A stretch of DNA of 6,411 nucleotides, taken from NCBI RefSeq assembly GCF_000720115.1, contig NZ_JOIR01000081.1, forward strand, positions 1 through 6,411. Reading direction: 5' to 3'. Numbering within the stretch: the stretch's first letter is position 1; each line of letters starts with the position of its first letter. The stretch comes from Streptomyces sp. NRRL F-2580. GTDB lineage: Bacteria; Actinomycetota; Actinomycetes; Streptomycetales; Streptomycetaceae. The notes beneath the pieces were generated by a model that saw nothing but the letters and a program-made list of their open reading frames with translations, did no database searches and was not told where the DNA came from. Shown here piece by piece: positions 1 to 5,427 of this stretch. The position numbers and the translations under genes are program-made.

Positions 1-265
1 CAAGTTCTACCAGGGCACCGTCTACTGCGAGCACAAGCCCGAAAAGCCCGCCCCGGGCAAGGAGACCCCGGGCAAGGAGACCCCGGGCAAGGAGACCCCG
101 GGCAAGGAGACGCCGGGTACGGAGACCCCCACCACGGAGACCCCGACCACGGAGACCCCGGAGACGGAGACCCCGGCCACGGACACCCCGGCCCCGGAGA
201 CGGAGACCCCGGCGACGGAGACCGGTGAGGCACCCGTGGAGGCCAGCGCGGCCGTGTCCGGCTGA
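1..265 (+). CDS. C-terminal end of a protein with a Pro/Glu/Thr/Lys pentapeptide-repeat tail (5' truncated)
   Basis: This is the last 87 codons of a gene entering from the left edge, in the frame starting at base 2 and ending with TGA at 263-265. The visible part opens with KFYQGTVYCEHKPEKP, which contains one cysteine. A low-complexity tail of 57 residues follows: four PGKET units, then PGTET, PTTET twice, and degenerate PETET, PATDT and PATET units. It ends in a short Ala/Val/Gly-rich stretch (GEAPVEASAAVSG). Such Pro/Thr/Glu tails are usually disordered and often serve as cell-wall-spanning stalks in secreted actinomycete proteins, but that role is inferred. There is no LPXTG or LAXTG sorting motif, no C-terminal hydrophobic segment and no basic end, so sortase anchoring is not supported. 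The fold and function of the missing N-terminal part cannot be judged. It is convergent with the LysR gene. Confidence 0.75.
   Translation, partial: KFYQGTVYCEHKPEKPAPGKETPGKETPGKETPGKETPGTETPTTETPTTETPETETPATDTPAPETETPATETGEAPVEASAAVSG
53..223 (+). repeat. 15-nt in-frame tandem repeats encoding PGKET-type pentapeptides
   Basis: About eleven units of roughly 15 nt occur in tandem inside the truncated gene. The first four are almost identical (ccg ggc aag gag acc, the last ending acg). Later units drift to PGTET, PTTET, PETET, PATDT and PATET, and one is lengthened to seven residues (PAPETET). The period is a multiple of three, so gain or loss of units changes tail length without shifting the frame. 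Near-identity of the first units suggests recent expansion by slippage or unequal recombination. Confidence 0.9.
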
Positions 266-356
266 GCCTGGTACCCCGGCGACGTAGCTCCCCGTGCCCG
301 TACCGGACCACACAGTGAAGCGATACAGCTGATCAGCCCCTGTCAGGCCCGCCGGG

Positions 357-378
357 CCCCAGGGGCTTCGGCCTGGGG
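357..378. terminator. Probable bidirectional terminator with a UUCG tetraloop between convergent genes
   Basis: CCCCAGG at 357-363 and CCTGGGG at 372-378 are perfect inverted repeats. The interval can pair further as GGC-TTCG-GCC (364-373), giving the extra-stable C(UUCG)G tetraloop with a 2-nt bulge at 362-363. It lies 91 nt after the stop of the left gene and 74 nt after the stop of the minus-strand LysR gene, where a shared terminator is expected. There is no clear T tract, which is common for actinomycete terminators. A competing small stem, GGCCC-N3-GGGCC, lies at 346-358. I see nothing else convincing in the 266-452 gap. Confidence 0.6.
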
Positions 379-452
379 TTCGGGGCCGGTGTTCCGTACC
401 GTCGACGGGCAGCCCGGCACGCCGGTGCGTCTGCCCCACGCGGCACGTCTCG

Positions 453-1346
453 TCAGAAGCGGAACACGCCGAGGTCTCGCACGGTGCCGGCCAGGGCGCG
501 GATGAGGTCGTTCTCGGCTTCGGTCCGCCAGACCAGAGCGAAGCGCATGGTCGCCATGTCGGGGAGGGGGATCCATCGGATGTTCGGCATGCCCCAGTGC
601 CTGGTGACATGGCCGGGGAAGGTGTGGATGATCTCGCCCATGCCGACGTGGTTGATCAGCTGATCGGCGTTGTCCGACGCCGCGGACGTGATGCGCTCGA
701 TCGAGCGGCCCCGTGGGGTGTGGAAGGGCAGGTAGCTGTCCTCCCAGTAGTCCGGCAGGCCGTGGGCGGTGCCGTGTGGGAAGTCGGCGAGCAGCTCCAG
801 CCGCACCGAGTCCCGTTCCGCGAGCCGGTGGTCGGCGGCCACGGCGAGGATCCGCGAGTCGGTGCACAGGGTCGGTCCGACGGTGAAGTCCGGTTCCTCC
901 ACCGGCAGCCAGGCGACGATGACGTCCATGGCACCGCTGCGGAGCTGGCCGAACACATCGGTGAAGGTCGCCTGGCGGATCTGCAGTCCCCAGTGCGGGT
1001 ACCGCGCGCGGAACGCCTTCCAGTAGGGGTGCAGATCGACGACGTTGAAGGGCATCAGGCTGACGCGGAGCTGTGCGGTGATGCCGCGGGCCGCCAACTG
1101 GGCCCGCTCCAGGGACGCGTGCAGACCCGCGTAGACCGGTTGCAGATCGTCGCGGAACTGGCGGCCGACCTCCGTCAGCCGCACCGTGCGGCTGGTACGG
1201 GCGAACAGCTCGGCACCGATGCGCCGCTCCTGCTTCTTGATGGCCTGGCTGACGCGCGCCTGGGAGACGTGCAGCCGCTGCGCGGCCCTGCCGAAGTGCA
1301 GCTCCTCCGCCAGCACCAGGAAGATCTCGATGTCCCGCAGTTCCAC
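453..1346 (-). CDS. LysR-family transcriptional regulator
   Basis: The 297-residue length is typical of LysR-type regulators. Residues 1-60 form the N-terminal winged helix-turn-helix: MELRDIEIFLVLAEELHFGR, then AAQRLHVSQARVSQAIKKQE, then GAELFAR and RTVRLTEVG, all family hallmarks. Residues from about 92 to 295 are the periplasmic-binding-protein-like effector domain, with RVSLMPF, AFRARYPHWGLQI and LRSGAMDVIVAWLP as recognisable parts. The start is GTG (cac at 1344-1346), because MELRDIEIF is the canonical beginning. It is preceded by a very G-rich stretch (two runs of five G within 18 nt of the start) rather than a clean Shine-Dalgarno. It is divergent from the hemerythrin gene across a 129-bp region with a perfect palindrome, so autoregulation and control of the rightward genes are likely (inference). 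The effector ligand cannot be deduced. Family assignment is very secure. Confidence 0.96.
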   Translation of the reverse strand: MELRDIEIFLVLAEELHFGRAAQRLHVSQARVSQAIKKQERRIGAELFARTSRTVRLTEVGRQFRDDLQPVYAGLHASLERAQLAARGITAQLRVSLMPFNVVDLHPYWKAFRARYPHWGLQIRQATFTDVFGQLRSGAMDVIVAWLPVEEPDFTVGPTLCTDSRILAVAADHRLAERDSVRLELLADFPHGTAHGLPDYWEDSYLPFHTPRGRSIERITSAASDNADQLINHVGMGEIIHTFPGHVTRHWGMPNIRWIPLPDMATMRFALVWRTEAENDLIRALAGTVRDLGVFRF

Positions 1347-1475
1347 CCGCCGGCCCCCGCCCCCGCGTCGATAACCCAGCGGTTATCGAACCGCGCACAA
1401 ATATTCCTTGATCTTACGTGCGAACCACAAGATCGTTTGGGGCATGCAGCCACGCGCGCAAGACCCCCCAACCGC
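1347..1475. promoter_or_regulatory. Divergent promoter region between the LysR and hemerythrin genes
   Basis: This 129-bp gap is clearly richer in A/T than the flanking genes, especially around 1371-1440, as expected for promoters. On the minus strand a weak sigma70-like pair is visible: TTGTGG (complement of 1425-1430), 18 nt, then GAATAT (complement of 1401-1406). That would place the LysR transcript start just before the palindrome at 1368-1389. On the plus strand TTGATC (1408-1413) could be a -35, but its -10 partner (GATCGT, 1431-1436) is poor. The region as a divergent promoter is well supported by gene orientation; the individual boxes are tentative. Confidence 0.55.
1368..1389. promoter_or_regulatory. 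Perfect 9-bp inverted repeat, candidate LysR operator
   Basis: TCGATAACC and GGTTATCGA are exact reverse complements separated by CAGC, a 22-bp dyad starting 22 bp upstream of the LysR start codon. LysR-type regulators bind dyads, classically T-N11-A, in the divergent promoter beside their own gene. Here the symmetric T and A (1372 and 1385) are 12 nt apart, so the site departs slightly from the textbook spacing. With no T-run after it and a location upstream of both genes, an operator is more likely than a terminator. Binding by the neighbouring LysR protein is inference; a TetR- or MarR-type protein encoded elsewhere could also bind such a site. Confidence 0.65.
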
Positions 1476-2123
1476 ATGTCCATGAGCGAGGCCATCGACC
1501 TGACCGTCACGTACGCGATGCACGACGCCCTGCGCCGGGAACTGGCCCAACTGGACCGGGTCACCACCGCCGCGGACCGTGACCCGCGGCAGGTGCTGGC
1601 CACCGCTGCCGGCTGGACGCTGTTCAAAAAGGCCCTCCACGCCCACCACACGGCCGAGGACGACGCACTGTGGCCACCGCTGCGGCAGAACCTGGCCGGC
1701 CGGCCGAAGGACCTGGCGCTACTGGAGGTCATGGAGGCCGAACACGCCGCCATCACCCCGGTGATCCAGGCCATCGACGCCGTACTGACCGACCCCGGCG
1801 CCGGCTCGCTGCGGTTGGGCCAGCTCGCCGACGCGCTGACCCGCGGCCTGGCCGGCCACCTCGAACACGAGGAGGAAGCGGCGCTCCCGCTGGTCCGACG
1901 GGAGCTGACGGCCGAGCAGTGGGGCCACTTCAGCCGGGTCCAGGCCCAGCACATCGACCGGGACGCACCGCTGCTGCTGCCGTGGCTGCTCGACGGCGCC
2001 GACGAACCGACAGCGGCCAGGCTCCTCGCCCACCTGCCCGCACCCGCGTACGCCGCCTGCACCACCCGGTGGATCCCGGCGTACGCCGCTCTCGACCGCT
2101 GGAGTCCGGACACCACGGCCTGA
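1476..2123 (+). CDS. Hemerythrin HHE-domain protein
   Basis: A 215-residue, mostly helical protein. The metal ligands of a hemerythrin-like four-helix bundle are visible: H16 (MHDALRRE), H57/H58 and E61 in HHTAED, H90 in EAEHAAI, and H128 and E132 in HLEHEEE. Such domains bind a non-haem diiron centre and act in oxygen, nitric oxide or redox sensing or iron handling. Which applies here is unknown, and the protein is presumably cytoplasmic since no signal peptide or membrane segment is seen. The C-terminal part from about residue 150 has no motif I recognise. The frame is open far upstream, but that part overlaps LysR antisense and reads implausibly, so ATG at 1476 is chosen; ATG at 1482 is the alternative. 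Neither has a convincing Shine-Dalgarno sequence. It is the first of the four rightward genes and is divergent from LysR. Confidence 0.88.
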   Translation: MSMSEAIDLTVTYAMHDALRRELAQLDRVTTAADRDPRQVLATAAGWTLFKKALHAHHTAEDDALWPPLRQNLAGRPKDLALLEVMEAEHAAITPVIQAIDAVLTDPGAGSLRLGQLADALTRGLAGHLEHEEEAALPLVRRELTAEQWGHFSRVQAQHIDRDAPLLLPWLLDGADEPTAARLLAHLPAPAYAACTTRWIPAYAALDRWSPDTTA

Positions 2124-2209
2124 CGCAGCCTCATCAGCCGCCGCCCCGGCGCGTCCCGCCCCGACACGAGCACGCCCACGCGGCATCCCGAAGTACGACC
2201 GACGCCCGA

Positions 2210-3316
2210 ATGCCGACGACGATGACCGACCCGACCCGACCCGACCCGGCCCGGCCCGGCCCGACCACGAAAGCCATCACCTTGCCCGAATCCGTACACG
2301 TCATCGAGCTCCAGCACGTCTCGGTCGCCGAGGCCGCCGCGTGGCATCGGATCGTCGCCGCCTCGACGGCCCACGACCTGCCCGGCGTACCGGCCCCCGA
2401 CCCCGGAGAGATCCACGCCCGGCTCACCCAGCCCGCTCTGGGCAGCCATCGGCTGACCTGGCTGGCCATCGGGGCGGACGACGGCGTCCCCGTCGGAGTC
2501 GCCGGCCTGCGGGTGTTCACCTCCCCGGGCCAGGAGCACCTGGCCGAACTGGAACTGCACGTCGCCCCCGCACACCGGCGCCTGGGAACCGGCTCCCTCC
2601 TGCTGTCGGCGGTCGTGGCGGCCTGCCGCACCGAGAACCGGCGCAGCCTCATCGCGGCAGCCGCGGCCGACAGCCCGGGCGAAGCCTTCAGCGAACGGCG
2701 CGGCTTCCGCCGGGCCCTGACGCTGGATCACCTCATCCTGCGCCTCGACGAGCTGCCCGAGACCGAGCTGCCCGAGGCCGACCTCCCCGAGACCGACCTG
2801 CCCCGGACCGCCGACACCGCGCCCCCCGGCTACCGGCCGGCCCACTGGACCGGCACGGTTCCCGACGAGCTCGCCGACGCCTTCGCCGCGGCCAAGAACG
2901 CGATGAACGACATGCCCGTCGGCGACCTGGACTACGGCAGCATCGCGTGGGACGCCGACCGCGTCCGCGCCATGGCCAAGGTGGTCGCCGACCGCGGCGA
3001 CACACTGCTGACCGTCGCGGCAGTCCACGACGACGGCACCATCGCCGGCTACACCGAGATCCTGCTTTCCCAGGGCTCCGCGCCGCGGGCCCAGCAGTAC
3101 GACACGGCGGTCGTGCCCGCGCACCGCGGCCACGGCCTCGGGCTGTGGGTCAAGGCCGCCATGGTGCGGCGCCTGCGCGCCGAGCATCCCGACGTCGTCG
3201 AGATCGAGACGGACAACGCCGACGACAACGTCCACATGCTGGCCGTCAACCACCGGCTGGGATTCCGCTCCTACCGGCGCACCCACGAGTTCCAGCTCGA
3301 CGTGCCGGCGACCTGA
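2210..3316 (+). CDS. Tandem-GNAT N-acetyltransferase
   Basis: The protein has 368 residues with two GNAT folds, an arrangement shared with mycothiol synthase-like proteins of actinomycetes. Domain 1 spans about residues 28-180, with acetyl-CoA-binding motif A at LELHVAPAHRRLGTGSLLLS (114-133; RRLGTG is the pyrophosphate loop). Domain 2 spans about residues 205-365, with motif A at AVVPAHRGHGLGLWVKAAMV (300-319) and the typical ending NHRLGFRSYRR (347-357). The second motif matches the consensus better, so it may be the active half (inference). A linker of LPET-like repeats at about 182-200 joins them. It would transfer acetyl from acetyl-CoA to an amine, but the substrate is unknown. The start is uncertain: ATG 2210, ATG 2222, or TTG 2282 after weak GAAAG; the first two lack a Shine-Dalgarno sequence and the N-terminal 20 residues are low-complexity. 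It lies 86 bp after the hemerythrin gene. I see nothing notable in that gap. Confidence 0.88.
   Translation: MPTTMTDPTRPDPARPGPTTKAITLPESVHVIELQHVSVAEAAAWHRIVAASTAHDLPGVPAPDPGEIHARLTQPALGSHRLTWLAIGADDGVPVGVAGLRVFTSPGQEHLAELELHVAPAHRRLGTGSLLLSAVVAACRTENRRSLIAAAAADSPGEAFSERRGFRRALTLDHLILRLDELPETELPEADLPETDLPRTADTAPPGYRPAHWTGTVPDELADAFAAAKNAMNDMPVGDLDYGSIAWDADRVRAMAKVVADRGDTLLTVAAVHDDGTIAGYTEILLSQGSAPRAQQYDTAVVPAHRGHGLGLWVKAAMVRRLRAEHPDVVEIETDNADDNVHMLAVNHRLGFRSYRRTHEFQLDVPAT
2226..2265 (+). repeat. Pentanucleotide tandem repeat CCGRC x8 at the start of the acetyltransferase gene
   Basis: Eight consecutive 5-nt units occur: four CCGAC, three CCGGC, then one CCGAC. They follow immediately after the ATG at 2222 and encode the low-complexity Asp/Pro/Arg-rich N-terminus. 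The unit length is not a multiple of three, so gain or loss of one unit would shift the reading frame if translation starts at 2210 or 2222. Confidence 0.9.
2753..2812 (+). repeat. 15-nt tandem repeat encoding an LPET-type inter-domain linker
   Basis: Four 15-nt units encode LPETE, LPEAD, LPETD and LPRTA, making up most of the acidic, Pro-rich linker between the two GNAT domains (about residues 182-201). The period keeps the reading frame. The LPET sequence resembles a sortase signal only by chance, since the protein has no secretion signal or C-terminal anchor. Confidence 0.85.
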
Positions 3317-3329
3317 CCTCACCCACAGG

Positions 3330-3357
3330 CCCCTTCCCCCTTCCCCCCCTCACCCCC
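3330..3357. promoter_or_regulatory. C-run tract (minus-strand G-quadruplex motif) upstream of the glycosyltransferase gene
   Basis: In the 64-bp gap before the fusion gene the plus strand carries C-runs of 4, 5, 7 and 5, separated by TT, TT and TCA. The minus strand therefore satisfies a canonical four-run G-quadruplex pattern with loops of only 2-3 nt. It sits 24-51 nt upstream of the ATG at 3381, on the template strand of the operon. A regulatory role such as a polymerase pause is inference; it may also be a slippage-prone homopolymer tract without function. Confidence 0.55.
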
Positions 3358-3380
3358 ACCACAGAAACGAGAAACACGAC

Positions 3381-5327
3381 ATGCGCGTGCTGTTGATGGC
3401 GTACGGATCACGCGGCGACATCGCCCCGCTGGCGGGACTGGCGGCGCAGCTGCGAGAACTCGGCGCGCAGGTACGCGTGTGCGCACCGCCGGACGAGGAG
3501 TTCGCGGAACTGCTGGCCGGCGTCGGCGCGGAACTGGTGCCCTTCGGGCGGGACGTGCGCGCGCTGCGGACGGGAGCGCCGCCGTCGGACGCGGCCGCGT
3601 TCGCGGCCGAGCTCGTCGCCGCGCACTTCGACACGGTCGCCAGGGCGGCCGAGGACTGTGACGTGCTGGTGGCGAGCGGTCTGATGCCGGCCGGCGCCCG
3701 CTCGGTGGCCGAGAAGCTGGGCATCCGCTACGTGTACGCGGGCTTCCACCCGTTCGAGATGCCCTCCCCGCACTACCCGCCGCCGCCGCGGCCCGGCCCG
3801 CCGGCCCCGCCCGACATGACCGACCGCCGGGCCCTGTGGGACCTGGACACCCAGAAGGTCAACGCCCTCTACCTCCAGCCCCTCAACGCCCACCGTACGG
3901 CGCTCGGCCTCGCCCCCGTGGACGACGTCCGCGCGCACGTCTTCACCGAACGGCCGTGGCTGGCGGCGGACCCGGTCCTGGGCCCGTGGCAGGAACTGCC
4001 GGACCTCGACGTCGTGCAGACCGGCGCGTGGATCCTGCCCGACGAACGCCCCCTGCCCGCCGACCTGGAGGCGTTCCTGGACGCCGGCACCCCACCGGTG
4101 TACGTCGGGTTCGGCAGCATGCCCATGAGCACGGCCTCCGACATCGCCCGCACCACCGTCGAGGCGGCCCGCGCGCAGGGCCGCCGCGTGCTCGTCTCCC
4201 GCGGCTGGGCCGACCTGGGCCTGGTGGACGACTCGGACGACTGCTTCGCCGTCGGCGACGTCAACCACCAGTCGCTGTTCCGCCGGGTCGCGGCCGTCGT
4301 CCACCACGGCGGCGCGGGCACCACGACCACCGCGGCCCGGGCCGGTGCGCCCCAGGTGGTGGTACCCCAGTTCGTGGACCAGCCGCACTGGGCCGCCCGC
4401 GTGTCCGACCTGGGCATCGGCGCGGCACACGACGGCCCCACCCCCACCCTCGAGTCCCTGTCCGCCGCCCTCGAAACGGCCCTGACCCCCAAGACACGAG
4501 CACGGGCGAAGGCCGTCGCCGACACGATCCGCACCGACGGGGCGGCGGTGGCCGCGCAGCTGCTCCTCGACACGGGACACGCCGCGCCGATGAGCCGCGA
4601 ACAGATCTCCCAGATCGCCCATGCCGAACACCCGATCAAATCCCCGCTCGACGACGAATCGGTCGCCCTGCTGCTCGAACGCGGCCTGCCGCGGGGCGAC
4701 GAGCGCGTGCTCGACCTCGGATGCGGCACGGCGGAATGGCTCCTGCGCGCCCTGGCCACCCGCCCGCTCCTGCACGCCGAGGGCGTCGACGTCTCCGAGG
4801 TCGCTCTGACGCAGGCCCGCCGGACGGCGAGCGGACTCGGAGTGGAGGAGCGCCTGGTCCTCCACCATCAGGAAGCCGCGGACTTCGCCTCCACACAGCC
4901 GTTCGACCTGGTGATCAGCATCGGCGCCACCCACGCCTTCGACGGTCTCCTCCCCACCCTCGCGGCCGCCCGCGAGCACCTGGCTCCCGGAGGCCGCGTT
5001 CTGATCGGCGAGTCGTTCTGGGACCGCACCCCCTCACCCGAGGCCGTCGAGATGTTCGGTGACCTCGCCGATCTGGCGACCACGGTGGACCTCGTCGTCG
5101 CCGACGGATGGACCCCTGTCCACGGCCACGTCAGCACCCGGAGTGAGCTGGACGCCTACGAGTGGGCCTGCTGGGGCTCGCTGGCCGCATGGGCCCTGGA
5201 CCACCCCGACGATCCGGCCGCCGCACAGGTACTGGAGACGGCCAACGCCCAGCGCACGGAGTGGCTGCGCGGGTACCGGGACAGCTTCGGCTTCCTCTGC
5301 CTGGTCCTGCGCCGGACATCGGACTGA
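3381..5327 (+). CDS. Fusion: GtfB-like glycosyltransferase (GT1) and SAM-dependent methyltransferase
   Basis: The protein has 648 residues. Residues 1 to about 396 are a complete GT1 (GT-B fold) glycosyltransferase very like the glycopeptide GtfA/GtfB enzymes. It has MRVLLMAYGSRGDIAPL at the N-terminus (S10 and D13, D13 matching the GtfB catalytic base as recalled), SVAEKLGI, VQTGAWILPDERPL (212-225), PPVYVGFGS (238-246), VNHQSLFRRV and the nucleotide-sugar signature HHGGAGTTTT (308-317), ending RTDGAAVAAQLLLD. Residues 404-648 are a class I methyltransferase: motif I VLDLGCGTAEW (443-453), acidic D470 in GVDVSEVAL, FDLVISIGATHAF (508-520) and LAPGGRVLI. Stand-alone methyltransferases of this type begin at MSREQIS, exactly M404 here. 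The halves are joined by only about seven residues with no stop. Expected roles are sugar transfer from an NDP-sugar and methyl transfer from SAM to a small molecule; neither acceptor is known. Start ATG 3381 has weak GAGAA upstream. It is likely co-transcribed with its neighbours. Confidence 0.92.
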   Translation: MRVLLMAYGSRGDIAPLAGLAAQLRELGAQVRVCAPPDEEFAELLAGVGAELVPFGRDVRALRTGAPPSDAAAFAAELVAAHFDTVARAAEDCDVLVASGLMPAGARSVAEKLGIRYVYAGFHPFEMPSPHYPPPPRPGPPAPPDMTDRRALWDLDTQKVNALYLQPLNAHRTALGLAPVDDVRAHVFTERPWLAADPVLGPWQELPDLDVVQTGAWILPDERPLPADLEAFLDAGTPPVYVGFGSMPMSTASDIARTTVEAARAQGRRVLVSRGWADLGLVDDSDDCFAVGDVNHQSLFRRVAAVVHHGGAGTTTTAARAGAPQVVVPQFVDQPHWAARVSDLGIGAAHDGPTPTLESLSAALETALTPKTRARAKAVADTIRTDGAAVAAQLLLDTGHAAPMSREQISQIAHAEHPIKSPLDDESVALLLERGLPRGDERVLDLGCGTAEWLLRALATRPLLHAEGVDVSEVALTQARRTASGLGVEERLVLHHQEAADFASTQPFDLVISIGATHAFDGLLPTLAAAREHLAPGGRVLIGESFWDRTPSPEAVEMFGDLADLATTVDLVVADGWTPVHGHVSTRSELDAYEWACWGSLAAWALDHPDDPAAAQVLETANAQRTEWLRGYRDSFGFLCLVLRRTSD

Positions 5328-5334
5328 CCGCGCA

Positions 5335-5351
5335 GGGCCGCCGACAGGCCC
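5335..5351 (+). other. Small GC hairpin just after the fusion gene
   Basis: GGGCC (5335-5339) and GGCCC (5347-5351) can form a 5-bp stem with a 7-nt loop, 8 nt after the stop of the fusion gene. It is short and lacks a T tract. It could be a weak attenuator or transcript-stabilising stem, and short GC hairpins also arise often by chance in such DNA. Confidence 0.3.
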
Positions 5352-5386
5352 ATCCGCCGAAAAGGGCACGAATGATCTTCCGCCAG

Positions 5387-5410
5387 GGCCGACGCCGAAC
5401 CGCGGCGGCC
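5387..5410 (+). promoter_or_regulatory. Imperfect hairpin directly before the hydrolase ribosome-binding site
   Basis: Bases 5387-5391 (GGCCG) pair with 5406-5410 (CGGCC). After one A-G mismatch, CGC (5393-5395) pairs with GCG (5402-5404), leaving a 6-nt loop. The stem ends exactly where the purine-rich GGAAAG (5411-5416) begins, so it could influence translation of the hydrolase or partly terminate read-through. The function is inferred from position only. Confidence 0.35.
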
Positions 5411-5427
5411 GGAAAGTGAGCACACAG

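Noticed and set aside
209..265. ATETGE near the C-terminus of the truncated protein as an LAXTG-type anchor
   Set aside because: The leucine is missing and there is no hydrophobic stretch or positive tail before the stop.
597..1475. Upstream extension of the hemerythrin frame into the LysR region (open from 597)
   Set aside because: It would overlap the LysR gene antisense for most of its length and has no domain content. The HHE domain begins just after the ATG at 1476.
1670..2209. Upstream extension of the acetyltransferase frame through the hemerythrin gene
   Set aside because: The residues are Arg/Gly/Pro shadow sequence overlapping the real hemerythrin frame. GNAT homology starts only after about 2290.
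2753..2812. LPET sequences as sortase-recognition signals
   Set aside because: They lie in the middle of a cytoplasmic acetyltransferase, are not followed by Gly and a membrane segment, and are explained by a repeat-built linker.
1175..3322. 715-codon open frame on the minus strand opposite the hemerythrin and acetyltransferase genes
   Set aside because: Its translation is low-complexity Gly/Val/Arg-rich with no domain, and the plus strand has clear HHE and GNAT motifs. Long antisense frames are a known by-product of high-GC codon bias.
3408..4979. 523-codon minus-strand open frame opposite the fusion gene
   Set aside because: It is a compositional shadow with no recognisable motif. The plus strand encodes a textbook glycosyltransferase and methyltransferase.
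3381..5327. Evidence for a glycopeptide antibiotic cluster because of the GtfB-like domain
   Set aside because: No NRPS, P450, halogenase or van-type resistance gene is in the window, and GtfB-like enzymes are widespread in actinomycetes outside glycopeptide clusters.
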